NCBI RefSeq assembly: GCF_014132355.1
Contig: NZ_BLZO01000058.1
Coordinates: forward strand, 1 to 64,000
Length of the DNA: 64,000 nucleotides
Reading direction: 5' to 3'
From: Okeania sp. KiyG1
GTDB taxonomy: Bacteria; Cyanobacteriota; Cyanobacteriia; Cyanobacteriales; Microcoleaceae
This document shows, in pieces, positions 10,018-18,891 of this stretch. A program made the translations under genes and the position numbers. Within the stretch, counting starts at the first letter, position 1, and each line of letters opens with the position of its first letter. The notes under the pieces are model-generated. The model searched no databases. It was not told the DNA's origin and worked only from the letters and a program-made list of their open reading frames with translations.

Positions 10018-11276
10018 ATGATAATTTACGAGTTTAAAGTCAAAGCTAAACCTGAGCAATATCAAGCAATAAATGAGGCCATTAGGACATCTCAATTCAT
10101 TCAAAACAAGTGTTTAAGATATTGGATGGATAATAAAGGTGTGAGTAAATACGACCTAAATAAATATTGCAAAGTATTGGCTCAAGAGTTTGAATTTGCC
10201 TCAGAACTCAACTCAATGGCTCGACAATCGGCTGCGGAAAGAGCTTGGTCTGCTATATCTAGATTTTACGATAACTGCAAGAAAAAAATCCAAGGTAAAA
10301 AGAGTTATCCTAAATTTAAAAAGCATTGTCGTTCTGTAGAATATAAAACTTCTGGATGGAAGTTATCAGAACATAGAAAAGCAATTACTTTTTCAGACAA
10401 GAAAAACACAGGTACTTTGAAATTAAAAGGTACTTATGATTTAAACTACTATCAACTGAACCAAATCAAACGAGTAAGGTTAGTTAAACGTGAGTTGCGG
10501 TTATTATGCTCAATTTGCTATTCAAATAGATTTAAAAATTGTAGGGGCGAATGGCCATTCGCCCCTACCAACAGGAAAAGCATTAGGTTTAGATGTCGGA
10601 ATTAAATATTTCTTGGCTGATAGTAATGCCAAGACTATAGAAAACCCTCAGTTTTACAGAAAGTCTGAAAAGCAGCTAAATAGAGCAAATCGTCAAAAAT
10701 CTAAGAAGTACAAGAAAGGAGCAAAACCCCAGTCAAACAACTACCATAAAGCTAGAAATAGATATGCACGGAAGCATTTGAGAGTAAGTAGGCAACGTAA
10801 AGAATATGTAAAGAGAGTTGCATATTGCGTAGTTCAATAAACACGATTTGATAGCTTATGTAGACGCGGAGCGGCGTGCCGAAGGCAGATTTGAATGTAA
10901 AAGGTATGGTAAAAAATCGAAGGCTAGCTAAATCAATCAATGATGTTGCTTGGTCAACTTTTCGACTTTGGCTAGAATATTTTGCTTTTAAGTATGGCAA
11001 GGCTACAGTAGCAGTACCACCTAACTATACAAGTCAGAATTGTTCTAACTGTGGGTAAGTTGTCAAAAAGTCTCTGTCTGTAAGAACCCATGTTTGTCCT
11101 CACTGTGGGTATGAAGCAGATAGAGATGTAAATGCTGCAAGAAACATCCTACAAAAAGCACTATGTACGGTGGGGCACACCGGAACTTACGCTTGGGGAG
11201 ACACGCCCTCTGGCTTAGTTGGAGATATCCTGCTAGGTAATGGTGAGTCATTGAGCCAAGAATCCCCATCTCTTTA
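10018..11276 (+). pseudogene. tnpB: TnpB (IS200/IS605-type) pseudogene broken by short palindromic insertions
   Basis: The start is MIIYEFKVKAKPEQYQAINE and the frame follows TnpB to RVRLVKRE. A frame change near 10485 moves it to GYYAQFAIQID, then PTGKALGLDVGIKYFLADS (first RuvC Asp). A 28-bp perfect palindrome (10541-10568) is inserted in the second frame without closing it. Near 10860-10887 a second short repeat (GTAGACGCGGAGCGG...CCGAAGGCA) separates RVAYCVVQ from DLNVKGMVKNRRLAKSINDV. The zinc finger follows (QNCSNCG, then a TAA, then THVCPHCGYEADRDVNAARN), ending GESLSQESPSL. One frameshift, two inserts and one nonsense codon rule out function. Confidence 0.88.
10541..10568. repeat. 28-bp perfect palindrome inside tnpB
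   Basis: Arms GTAGGGGCGAATGG / CCATTCGCCCCTAC form a perfect palindrome. Sister palindromes with the same ends (GTAGGGACG...CGTCCCTAC) lie at 40764-40791 and 41108-41135. In tnpB it falls between codons for LKI and PTGK and keeps the frame open. Confidence 0.85.
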
Positions 11277-11300
11277 GAGTGGGGAGTGTCAAACAATTAT
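11160..11300 (+). ncRNA. Possible relic of the IS605 right end / omega RNA region
   Basis: The end of the tnpB pseudogene is GC-rich and hairpin-forming (GGTGGGGCACACCGG; CCCCATCTCTTTAGAGTGGGG) and is followed by AGTGTCAAAC. In IS200/IS605 elements the guide-RNA scaffold overlaps the tnpB 3' end and finishes at such a hairpin, with the guide beyond it. Assignment is by position and hairpin only; the nuclease partner is dead. Confidence 0.3.
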
Positions 11301-11880
11301 CGTACTTTCTACTTCCATTCAATGCAGACATAAAATGCTGGAATATCCCCAGATAATTCCCACTCTTATCCTTCTTTTTTTCCCGACTCCTTATACCAGT
11401 TTTATATGAGGTTGCATAGAATGATGAAATTCATTACATCACATCGATCTATCTCTATCTACTCAATTTGGTATAAATCATACGACAACTAATTTCCGGA
11501 TACTATATAAATTCCTACTTAAGCTTAAATCGACTATTGAAGTATTGGTAATAAATAGGTATTTCAAAGCTTTATTTCTTACTTTTTTTTTCATTCTGTT
11601 GCTGTAAAGGAATAAGAATAAAATAAAGCACGATAAAATTAATTATCCTCAAGATTTTTCTAAGGCACAAACCAGAAATTTCTGGTCTTATTTAATTTAC
11701 GTTCTGAAGTTTTTTATATCACTTATTCATCATTACTGCTCCTACAAAATATCTGACAAATCTAAAACAAGTTCCGACAAAAAATTTTTCCCTGATTGAT
11801 ATAATTGTTGTCAAAATTTTAATAATTTTCTTTGTTATGGTTCTTCGGTTATGAAATCTTAATGGAAGAATGATATTTAC
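11277..11880. other. Gene-free AT-rich region
   Basis: No gene recognised. 11394-11476 is bounded by TATACCAGTTTTATATGAGG and CAATTTGGTATAAAT, a possible small inverted-end element. The remainder is AT-rich, probably including the 3' region of the pentapeptide gene. Confidence 0.5.
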
Positions 11881-12336
11881 TTAATCTTTTAGCTCCCACT
11901 CCCACATTTCTATCAGAAAGGCATGATGGGGATCTGTGAAAACAGAGCCATCAGGCATAATCGTATTATAAAATACAGCATCTTTCATACTACCAGTCAG
12001 GTTATCAGCATTTGTCATATTAGTACCAGTGAGATTAGCACCATCGAAAATAATAGAAGTTAAACTAGCATTAGTTAGGTTCGCGTTTGTTAAGTTAGAA
12101 CCACACCATTTGGTGTAATCTAAATTAGCGCCACTCAAATTAGCATTAGTAAAATCAGTATAACTAAAGTCAGCCGACTCTAAGTTTGCATTTACTAAAT
12201 TGGTATTACTAAGGTTAACATCGTTCAAAATAATCCTTTCCAAATTAGCTCCACTTAAGTCTACCCCTCGCAAGACTATTCCATTAAACACTCTCTGTCC
12301 TGCCATATAATATTTGAGAAATTCTTGTTTGTTCAT
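11881..12336 (-). CDS. Pentapeptide repeat protein
   Basis: 151 residues from the ATG at 12336, which has a strong AGAGGAG ribosome site six bases upstream. The open frame extends a further 57 codons upstream, but that stretch overlaps Uma2 debris in another frame and does not resemble this family. From residue 24 the protein follows the A(D/N)LxX pattern (VDLSG ANLER IILND VNLSN TNLVN ANLES ADFSY TDFTN ANLSG ANLDY) for about twenty pentapeptides, predicting a right-handed quadrilateral beta helix. The last 35 residues (DAVFYNTIMPDGS to WEWELKD) form the usual cyanobacterial cap. Cytosolic, no signal peptide. Function unknown. Confidence 0.88.
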   Translation of the reverse strand: MNKQEFLKYYMAGQRVFNGIVLRGVDLSGANLERIILNDVNLSNTNLVNANLESADFSYTDFTNANLSGANLDYTKWCGSNLTNANLTNASLTSIIFDGANLTGTNMTNADNLTGSMKDAVFYNTIMPDGSVFTDPHHAFLIEMWEWELKD

Positions 12337-12386
12337 AACTCCTCTAAAAAACCTATTTATTTCCTTAAAGTTATCTAAAAAATATC

Positions 12387-12494
12387 CTATAAATCTAATA
12401 AATCTAAAACAAATCCAGGCAGAATATCTTCCCCAGATAAAGTTGCTGGATTTTTGATAATTTTCACAGTTTGATGAGGGCGATAAATTTCTAC
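12387..12494 (-). pseudogene. C-terminal scrap of a Uma2-family (DUF820) gene
   Basis: Minus-strand translation reads VEIYRPHQTVKIIKNPATL then SGEDILPGFVLDLLDL and a stop. This matches the C-terminus of the Uma2 proteins of the 18-22 kb array (VYIYRP, SGDPVLPGFVLNM). Upstream of the valine codon the frame is closed by TAG, so only the last 35 codons survive. It is more divergent from the array than the array copies are from each other. Confidence 0.7.
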
Positions 12495-12534
12495 CTGCTA
12501 ATTTCAAAGCTAATATCGCGACAACACCTTCCTG

Positions 12535-12654
12535 TTATATTTCCATATCTTTTATCACCTCCCACTCAGTTTGACCCACAGCAATAAACCCTTGAACTAA
12601 CTCAGCTCCCAAAGCATTTTTCAGAACATCATTGTTATTAAAGTGAGCGATCGC
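12535..12654 (-). pseudogene. Possible 3' scrap of an unidentified gene
   Basis: The minus strand reads AIAHFNNNDVLKNALGAE then LVQGFIAVGQTEWEVIKDM, two residues and a stop. The frame is closed upstream by TAG. The composition looks protein-coding, but I cannot name the family; a distant likeness to the VVKNALG segment of LytR_C domains is not enough to assign it. Confidence 0.3.
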
Positions 12655-12659
12655 CTAAT

Positions 12660-13439
12660 CTTTTCAATTGCCATTCTTTATATTAGCTCTAGAGAAATTT
12701 AGAAAAGTTTTGCTTAATCTATGGAAGTATTAAATTTGATTTGAAATAACTTTTTGTTGCTTTGGAAAAATCAGGTTTGTTTTTCTGCACTAAAAACATT
12801 CTGATATTGAGCACCAGGAATCTACAACTTATTATCTACCATTTGTCAATAGCTAGAATTGCTTAGGCATCTATACTTATTCAAAATTTGTTTTTTTGAG
12901 GTTATCTAACTTTGCTGAAAATTAGCAGATTTGATCTGCAATTAACGTAAATACAAGGTTATAGCTTTCTTGAAAAGGTCTTTTTTTGAATTTAATTATA
13001 AAATTGGCATCGTATCTCAATGTACAGAGTATGATACAAATCGCTGAAATAACGCAAGTTCGTGAAATATTTTGTAATAATTAGCGAAAAATGAGCATAT
13101 TTTGATTGGAAGAAATAATCTTAAAAATTAATTTGATTAGTATAATTTATATTGAAGGGTGAAAATTTAGTTTTGTTTTTGAAATTAATTTTGCCCTCCC
13201 TGGGATAAAGTAAAACAGAAGGTAATGATAACTTTCTGATTACTTTGTCATACTCTAAGGTGGTTGGAGCGATCGCTCTATTTTTGATTTTTTATCTTTT
13301 CAGAGTTAAGTAGGTAGGTCTAATTAGGGTTTGCTGATTAAATCTCAAGGCATTGACTGATATTGGTTTCAGCTTTTTTTGCCTTTAAGAAAGTTTCTGA
13401 GTTTTACGTTGATGGAAAGGAAAGTGCCGTATTAATAAA
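12660..13439. other. Gene-free region
   Basis: AT-rich and without an open frame of interest. It contains GAGCGATCGCTC near 13268 (a HIP1 site inside a short palindrome) and the left end only of a family B element (TTAGGGTTTGCTGATT, about 13325). Probably the 3' flank of the orthocaspase gene. Confidence 0.5.
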
Positions 13440-14969
13440 TTAAATTTCCCACTTATGAGTTGGTATTGGACGACTTCGGAGCGTACCATCTAGATTGTGT
13501 ATAGCTGGATCGTAATTATCTGCTTGTTTGTTTTTTGAACTGTTTCTTTCAGCAGTTTTTTGGTTGTTTGAAGGTGGTGTTTTGTCTGGTGTAATTGGGG
13601 CATTAGAAGATTCGTTTGAATTGTCAGCTTGAACCCGGAAATTAGCTTCTAGTTTTGAACTATGACTATAAATTATCTCCACATTAGGGTCTTGCAATGG
13701 ATTGTAAACTTGAGGCAGTTTCAAGTCTGGCAGAGGTGTTCCAAAAGGGATTATTTCCTTAGGTAAAGGTGATTTTTTGTTTGGTTTAACTAGATAATTA
13801 TCAGGATTATTAAGAACTTCAGCTAAAACTTCGTTTTTATCTACTGAAGACTTGGAGGATATTAACTGATTATTCGCTAGCTCTGCAACTCTAATTAAAG
13901 CATTTATCAGATTTATATTCCAAATGTCATAAGATAAAACCTCTAAAAAAAGTTCAACAGCCCATTGTGGATCTGTATATTCTTTCTGATAGGCTCGGAG
14001 TTTAATTTCTTCAACCTCAGAAGGTAATTTAGTATCCGTTCGATTGGCATAATTAGCAAATACAATTTGGTCAAGTTTTGAAGCAACTCTGATTAGAGCA
14101 TTCTTCATATCTCGATCTGAATTGTCATAATGCCAAATTTCCCACCAACTTTCCCAAGCTAATTGTGGATCTATATGTTCTAAATCAAAGGCTTTAAGCT
14201 TAATTTTTCGCTTAATTTCTTCAAGCTGTGCTTCTTGAGGTATACCAAATAGAATAAAATCGCGCTTATAAGTAGGTTCTACTTTTGCTAAAGGATGTTG
14301 CATATTATTTAAGCGTGGAACTTTTTCCATCAAATATTTTTCCAAAGCTCCTACCGTAAAACATTGATTTTTTCTCAACTTTAATGCTTCAAGCAAAACA
14401 TGAGTAAATGCTCCTTTCTTAAAGGTTTGAATTTCATAAGACCGCTCTTTTGCATCACAAGAATAAAATGTAATTATTCCCTGATAATCTTTAGTTTGTA
14501 TTTGTTCACCTTTACTAGCTGCTTCATTACGACAAGCATCAATAAACATCACCACATTTTTTGCCCTCCAGTTACGCAATCTTTCAGTAATGTAGTTAAC
14601 AGCGATCGCCGTTCTATCTAACCTTCCAGGATTACTATCTGAAAGCATCAAATAATCCCCATCTGCTCCAGGCATTCCATGTCCTGAAAAGAAAAACCAA
14701 AGATTATCTGGTGGATTTTTTGGAGGTCTATCGAATTGAACATCAAAAAAAGCATCTAAAATACCGAAAGTTGGTTGAGTTGGAATTGGAGGATTAGCTT
14801 TTTGTATAGGTGGTGAATCTTCGGTAAATAAAAATACATTTTTGAACTCCAAATCTTCTTCTTTTAACAAACTGTGCATTGCCTCAGCATCTGCCTTAGC
14901 AAATTGAAGGGGTTGTAAAAAGTTATATTGATTAATGCCAATTAAAATTGCCCAATTATTAGTATTCAT
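13440..14969 (-). CDS. Orthocaspase (caspase-like C14 peptidase) with duplicated C-terminal helical repeats
   Basis: 509 residues. The N-terminal 1-240 is a caspase-like p20 fold: NWAILIGINQY opening strand, FFFSGHG with catalytic His97, DGDYLMLSDSN, and VVMFIDACRNE with catalytic Cys146. Orthocaspases cleave after Arg or Lys as a family. Residues 256-303 and 322-369 are two similar copies of an unassigned module (IKLKAFDLEHIDPQLAW ... NALIRVASKLDQ; IKLRAYQKEYTDPQWAV ... NALIRVAELANN), spaced 66 residues apart. A low-complexity Pro/Asn/Lys tail follows. No signal peptide or membrane segment. It lies 66 bp downstream of the Pepco-like gene on the same strand, so the two probably form an operon. 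The substrate and trigger are unknown. Confidence 0.88.
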   Translation of the reverse strand: MNTNNWAILIGINQYNFLQPLQFAKADAEAMHSLLKEEDLEFKNVFLFTEDSPPIQKANPPIPTQPTFGILDAFFDVQFDRPPKNPPDNLWFFFSGHGMPGADGDYLMLSDSNPGRLDRTAIAVNYITERLRNWRAKNVVMFIDACRNEAASKGEQIQTKDYQGIITFYSCDAKERSYEIQTFKKGAFTHVLLEALKLRKNQCFTVGALEKYLMEKVPRLNNMQHPLAKVEPTYKRDFILFGIPQEAQLEEIKRKIKLKAFDLEHIDPQLAWESWWEIWHYDNSDRDMKNALIRVASKLDQIVFANYANRTDTKLPSEVEEIKLRAYQKEYTDPQWAVELFLEVLSYDIWNINLINALIRVAELANNQLISSKSSVDKNEVLAEVLNNPDNYLVKPNKKSPLPKEIIPFGTPLPDLKLPQVYNPLQDPNVEIIYSHSSKLEANFRVQADNSNESSNAPITPDKTPPSNNQKTAERNSSKNKQADNYDPAIHNLDGTLRSRPIPTHKWEI

Positions 14970-15035
14970 TTGCTTCGCTAATCTAAATTAAATTATCGGT
15001 AGAGAAAAAATAATTTTCTGCCTCTTACCTTTCTA

Positions 15036-15455
15036 TTATTCCTGTCGCTTAAAGGTAAGTTTAATTTCTGTAATACCCCCGACTTTTCCTTTTGTTAGCC
15101 CCCAAAAACCTACTTCTCCTTCTGCATTAACTCCTACAGAAACTTCAATTTGGTCAAGCTGCATTCCAGGTTTTTCTTTTGTTGCTGCTTGTTTTTCAGC
15201 TTGAATAAATAAATCTCCCACAACTTTCATAAATCCCTGCAAATTTTCCTGAAGCTTCCTGACAGGAACTGATACTAAACCTTTGGCAGAATTATTATGT
15301 GATTTTTGAGAAGAATCCTCAGAAGAATCCTCATCAAAATCCATAACTCCACCTGCAAAACCTCCACCCCATTTTTCTCCTCCAGTTAAACTTTCTTGTG
15401 AGATATTGGTAATCATCCAAAGCTTAGGTTCTAAATCAGAATTAAAATCTGGCAT
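15036..15455 (-). CDS. Small Pepco/TCO1-like peptidase-coupled protein
   Basis: 139 residues, first gene of a probable two-gene operon with the orthocaspase. The first 60 residues are polar and acidic (DFDEDSSEDSSQ). The region from about 62 onward (LVSVPVRKLQENLQGFMKVV, then QLDQIEVSVGVNAEGEVG and GLTKGKVGGITEIKLTF) has the amphipathic helix followed by three beta strands typical of the small domains that accompany trypsin- or caspase-like peptidases in bacterial conflict systems (Pepco, trypsin-co-occurring domain). The assignment rests on pattern and neighbourhood, not on a search. No signal peptide, no cysteines. Confidence 0.6.
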   Translation of the reverse strand: MPDFNSDLEPKLWMITNISQESLTGGEKWGGGFAGGVMDFDEDSSEDSSQKSHNNSAKGLVSVPVRKLQENLQGFMKVVGDLFIQAEKQAATKEKPGMQLDQIEVSVGVNAEGEVGFWGLTKGKVGGITEIKLTFKRQE

Positions 15456-15916
15456 TAGTTAATCTCCAAAACTATATTAATGAGATATTCCTGAGTCTAT
15501 TAATTAAACCCTAACATCTGACATATAATCTTTTCTACAGGCAAATATACTCACAAAAATAGGGAAAATTATTGACTTGTAAAATTTTTAGATAATAGGG
15601 TAAGCATTCAACCGTCAGCTAACTTTAGTAAGCTATTAAGTTCAAAAGTTAAACGCTGAATTGGAGATAGCTGAATACTTACCATTCAGGAATGAGGATT
15701 TGATTATCTACACAAGTGGAACTACCTAAGCTCCCTATCATGTGAGTTCTTAAAAAAATTCTGGACTTTATTGAATTCTTATTCCTTAGTCATAATCTAG
15801 CAAAAGTCTATAATTATAATTTTTGGAATAATCTATCAAAAATTCAACTATGCCCGAAAGAAACTACTCGCTAAAATCAAATTAAGCAAACCTACTCAAA
15901 AAAGACAATAGAAATA
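15456..15916. other. Divergent intergenic region
   Basis: 460 bp between the Pepco-like gene (minus) and the dehydrogenase (plus), so it should hold both promoters. AT-rich. I see no recognisable operator, RNA or repeat. Confidence 0.4.
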
Positions 15917-16876
15917 ATGAAAGGAATCTGGCTAGAAAACCAACAACTCCAACTCCGCACCAACCTCCCCACACCCGAACCCCCAGAAGGAGAAGCACTC
16001 GTCCGGGTCTTGCGTGCCGGCATCTGCAATACAGACCTAGAACTTCTTAGAGGTTACTATCCCTACAAAGGTATCCTGGGCCATGAGTTTGTCGGTGTGG
16101 TCGAACAAGGACCTGAAAATTTACTCAATCGACGAGTGGTCGGAGAAATTAATGCCGCTTGTGGTTATTGTCGCTTTTGCTTAAGCAACCAACCCACCCA
16201 TTGTGAAAATCGGACAGTCTTGGGAATAGTTAACCGCGATGGAGCTTTTGCCGAATATCTCACTTTGCCAGCAAAAAATCTCCATCCAGTACCTGAAAAT
16301 GTCTCAACCGATGAAGCTACATTTACTGAGCCAGTAGCAGCAGCATTAGAAATTCAACAACAGATACAAATTTGTCCGGTAGATAAAGTTTTAGTTGTGG
16401 GGGATGGCAAACTTGGACAATTGGTGGCACAAACTTTAGCTTTAACTGATTGTCAGTTATTGGTTATTGGTCGTCATCGGGAAAAACTGGCAAATTTAGA
16501 GGAGCGGGGAATTAAAACTGGGTTTGCTGATGCGGTTATTACAGGAGCTTTTGATGTGGCAGTGGAATGTACAGGCAACCCAGAAGGATTTGCGATCGCT
16601 CGTCGTGCCCTTCGTCCTTGTGGTATTTTGGTCCTCAAAAGTACTTATGCTGGAAATCTGAGTTTGGATATTTCGTCGTTGGTGGTGGATGAAATTACTT
16701 TGGTGGGTTCTCGTTGTGGACCTTTTAAACCTGCACTGGAACTTTTATCACAACACAAGGTTAATGTTAGGCCATTAATCCAAGCTCATTATCCTCTAGA
16801 AGCAGGAATTGATGCTTTTGCTCATGCTCAGAAGAAGGGAGTATTAAAAGTATTAGTGGATATTGAGCAGGAGTAG
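15917..16876 (+). CDS. Zinc-dependent medium-chain dehydrogenase (alcohol dehydrogenase-like)
   Basis: 319 residues, shorter than the usual 340-350 but apparently complete. The N-terminal GroES-like domain has catalytic-zinc ligands Cys37 and His56-Glu57 (AGICNTD, GHEFVG) and the structural-zinc cluster Cys82, Cys85, Cys88, Cys96 (CGYCRFC...C). The NAD(P)-binding Rossmann motif is present as VLVVGDGKLGQLVAQ. It probably oxidises an alcohol or polyol with NAD(P); the substrate cannot be read from the sequence. It stands alone on the plus strand, with repeat DNA downstream. Confidence 0.85.
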   Translation: MKGIWLENQQLQLRTNLPTPEPPEGEALVRVLRAGICNTDLELLRGYYPYKGILGHEFVGVVEQGPENLLNRRVVGEINAACGYCRFCLSNQPTHCENRTVLGIVNRDGAFAEYLTLPAKNLHPVPENVSTDEATFTEPVAAALEIQQQIQICPVDKVLVVGDGKLGQLVAQTLALTDCQLLVIGRHREKLANLEERGIKTGFADAVITGAFDVAVECTGNPEGFAIARRALRPCGILVLKSTYAGNLSLDISSLVVDEITLVGSRCGPFKPALELLSQHKVNVRPLIQAHYPLEAGIDAFAHAQKKGVLKVLVDIEQE

Positions 16877-16979
16877 GGGAGTAGGGGAGTAGAGAGTAGT
16901 TAGGAAAAACAAGGAATTATAGAAAAGATAGCTGGAACAATTGTCGATCGTGATTTTTCTGCTATCCCCCCTATCTTTT

Positions 16980-17088
16980 ATCCTAAGTTTTTGAGGGTTT
17001 TCAACAGAGAACCAGGCACTTTTTTCGCTCCTTTAAAGGCTGAATCCTTTATCTGTCATTGGTTTTAGATTTAATCAGCAAATCCTAA
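16980..17088. mobile_element. Family B element, right end
   Basis: The sequence TTAGATTTAATCAGCAAATCC matches the right end of family B elements, and the preceding GCTCCTTTAAAGGCTGAATCC TTTATCTGTCATTGG resembles the interior of the copies at 34.8 and 49.7 kb. The left end is not clear. It separates the dehydrogenase from the small membrane protein gene. Confidence 0.5.
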
Positions 17089-17131
17089 TTATTAATTATT
17101 AATTATTAATTATTAATTGTTGAATCCTTCT

Positions 17132-17434
17132 TCAATAGGAATTAATCCGGTCGTACCAACTCACAGATTTAGGTTTATAGTCAATACAATTAATTGCTTT
17201 TTCTGAAAGAGCAACTTTAGGTTGTACAGGACATTTGAGATGATAATCTCCAGTAAAAAATAGACAATTAGCACAGGGAATTTCGTGCATTTGTTTTGCT
17301 CTACGGACAGAATCAACTAGGGCGCCGATTATACTCCAGACCGTTAAAATTATCAATCCCCAAGCAAAGACAAAACAGATAGGAACCAAAAATGGTTGTA
17401 TGGCATGAACTACAAAATAGATAAGCTGAAACAT
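17132..17434 (-). CDS. Small membrane protein with a four-cysteine tail
   Basis: 100 residues, family not named. The first 45 residues are hydrophobic (FVVHAIQPFLVPICFVFAWG then LIILTVWSIIGALVD), predicting one long or two short membrane segments. The cytosolic or lumenal tail has CANC, then LKC and INC, with a spacing that could bind metal or form disulfides. No signal peptidase site is obvious. It is convergent with the dehydrogenase and divergent from the peroxiredoxin gene, with which it shares a 137-bp gap. Confidence 0.65.
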   Translation of the reverse strand: MFQLIYFVVHAIQPFLVPICFVFAWGLIILTVWSIIGALVDSVRRAKQMHEIPCANCLFFTGDYHLKCPVQPKVALSEKAINCIDYKPKSVSWYDRINSY

Positions 17435-17571
17435 GGTTACTAATTCATAACATAATTACATAACTTTAAACTTAATCCAATTTTTAAGATTATATAAAGT
17501 TAAAAGCTTAAATCATTATAGGATGAAAACATAGAGAATTGTTCACTATAAACAATATAGGAAGTTAAGCT

Positions 17572-18210
17572 ATGGCCCTTAGATTAGGCGATACGGTACC
17601 CAATTTTACCCAAAATTCTTCTGAAGGGGAAATCAACTTTTATGACTGGGCTGGAGATAGTTGGGTAGTGCTATTTTCCCACCCTGCTGATTACACGCCA
17701 GTTTGTACAACAGAGTTAGGGACAGTTGCCAAACTCAAACCAGAATTTGACAAAAGAGGTGCTAAGGTTTTAGCCCTAAGTGTGGATGATGCAGACTCCC
17801 ACAAAGGTTGGATTGGAGATATTAATGAAACCCAGAGTACAACTGTTAATTATCCTATTTTGGCAGATGTGGATAAAAAGGTTTCTGATTTGTACGATAT
17901 GATTCATCCTAATTCCTTAAATAATCTGACAATTCGTACTGTTTTTATTATCGACCCCCAAAAGAAACTCCGTCTTTCTATTACTTATCCTGCTAGTACA
18001 GGTCGTAATTTTGAGGAAATTCTCAGAGTAATTGATTCTTTGCAACTAACAGATAATTATCAAGTTGCTACTCCTGTAAATTGGAAAGATGGTGATGATT
18101 GTGTGATAGTTCCTTCTCTAAAAGACCCTGAAGTATTGAAAGAAAAATTCCCCAAAGGTTACACAGAAGTTAAACCATATTTGCGGATGACTCCTCAACC
18201 AAATAAGTAA
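17572..18210 (+). CDS. 1-Cys peroxiredoxin (Prx6 type)
   Basis: 212 residues, the usual length for the Prx6 group. Reduces hydrogen peroxide and alkyl hydroperoxides. The peroxidatic cysteine is Cys45 in HPADYTPVCTTELG. There is no resolving cysteine in the usual C-terminal position. The family-specific C-terminal arm is present (ATPVNWKDGDDCVI to KPYLRMTPQP), with the conserved NWKxGDD and a second, non-catalytic Cys. Cytosolic. Single gene, followed 70 bp later by the Uma2 array. The divergent small membrane protein gene shares its upstream region. Confidence 0.93.
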   Translation: MALRLGDTVPNFTQNSSEGEINFYDWAGDSWVVLFSHPADYTPVCTTELGTVAKLKPEFDKRGAKVLALSVDDADSHKGWIGDINETQSTTVNYPILADVDKKVSDLYDMIHPNSLNNLTIRTVFIIDPQKKLRLSITYPASTGRNFEEILRVIDSLQLTDNYQVATPVNWKDGDDCVIVPSLKDPEVLKEKFPKGYTEVKPYLRMTPQPNK

Positions 18211-18284
18211 AATTATAATTGAATTGAGGATTAAGAGTTTTTGTTAGATTCTTAATCCTTAATAATTTTTAGGAAGGAAAAATT

Positions 18285-18873
18285 ATGCTTGACGACCCAA
18301 TTATTCTCCAAATGCCTCCAGATTTATAAATGACAGATGAACAATTTTTGGAATTCTGTCAAATTAACCGAGATTTACGGATAGAAACTAATAAATTTGG
18401 AGAGTTATTAATTATGTCTCCTACTGGTTCAGAAACAGGAAATCGTAATCTTGGTATAGCAGCACAATTATATTTTTGGTCAGAACAAGATGGTACGGGT
18501 TTAGCTTTTAGTTCCAGTACAGGATTTACTCTTTCTACCTACAGGTGCAAAAAAATCTCCTGATGCTTCCTGGATAAAATTAGAAAGATGGAATAGTTTA
18601 TCCCAAGAACAAAAAGAAAAGTTTGCTCCGGTTTGCCCAGATTTTGTGGTGGAATTAATGTCACTTTCAGATAGCTTAAACACTCTTCAAGCAAAAATGA
18701 CAGAATATATGGAAGAACCGGGAGTAAAACTGGGTTGGTTAATCGATAGAAAACAACAGAAAGTTTATATTTATCGCTCAGGAATGCCGACCAAATGTTT
18801 AGAAAATCCTGACAGTGTGAGTGGAGACCCAATATTACCTGGATTTGTGTTAAATATGCAGAAAGTTTGGTAA
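18285..18873 (+). pseudogene. Uma2 array copy 1 (nonsense at codon 15, 4-bp frameshift)
   Basis: Uma2 (DUF820) proteins have a PD-(D/E)xK nuclease-like fold; their cellular role is poorly understood and many cyanobacteria carry dozens. Copy 1 starts MLDDPIILQMPPDL and then has TAA where intact copies have CAA. The next codon is ATG (TTATAAATG). A tandem CTAC duplication (CTTTCTACCTACAGGTGC instead of CTTTCTACAGGTGC) shifts the frame in the middle. Beyond it the C-terminal half is intact (SLNTLQAKMTEYMEEPG, WLIDRKQQKVYIYRS). It shares C-terminal variants SLNTLQ and IYRSGMP with copy 7. Confidence 0.9.
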
Positions 18874-18891
18874 ATGAGAGGGAAATAAATT

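Noticed and set aside
18540-18550. Programmed frameshifting at the CTAC duplication in Uma2 copies 1, 2, 4 and 6
   Set aside because: No slippery heptamer is present at the site, and these copies also carry the early nonsense codon; simple inherited damage explains it better.
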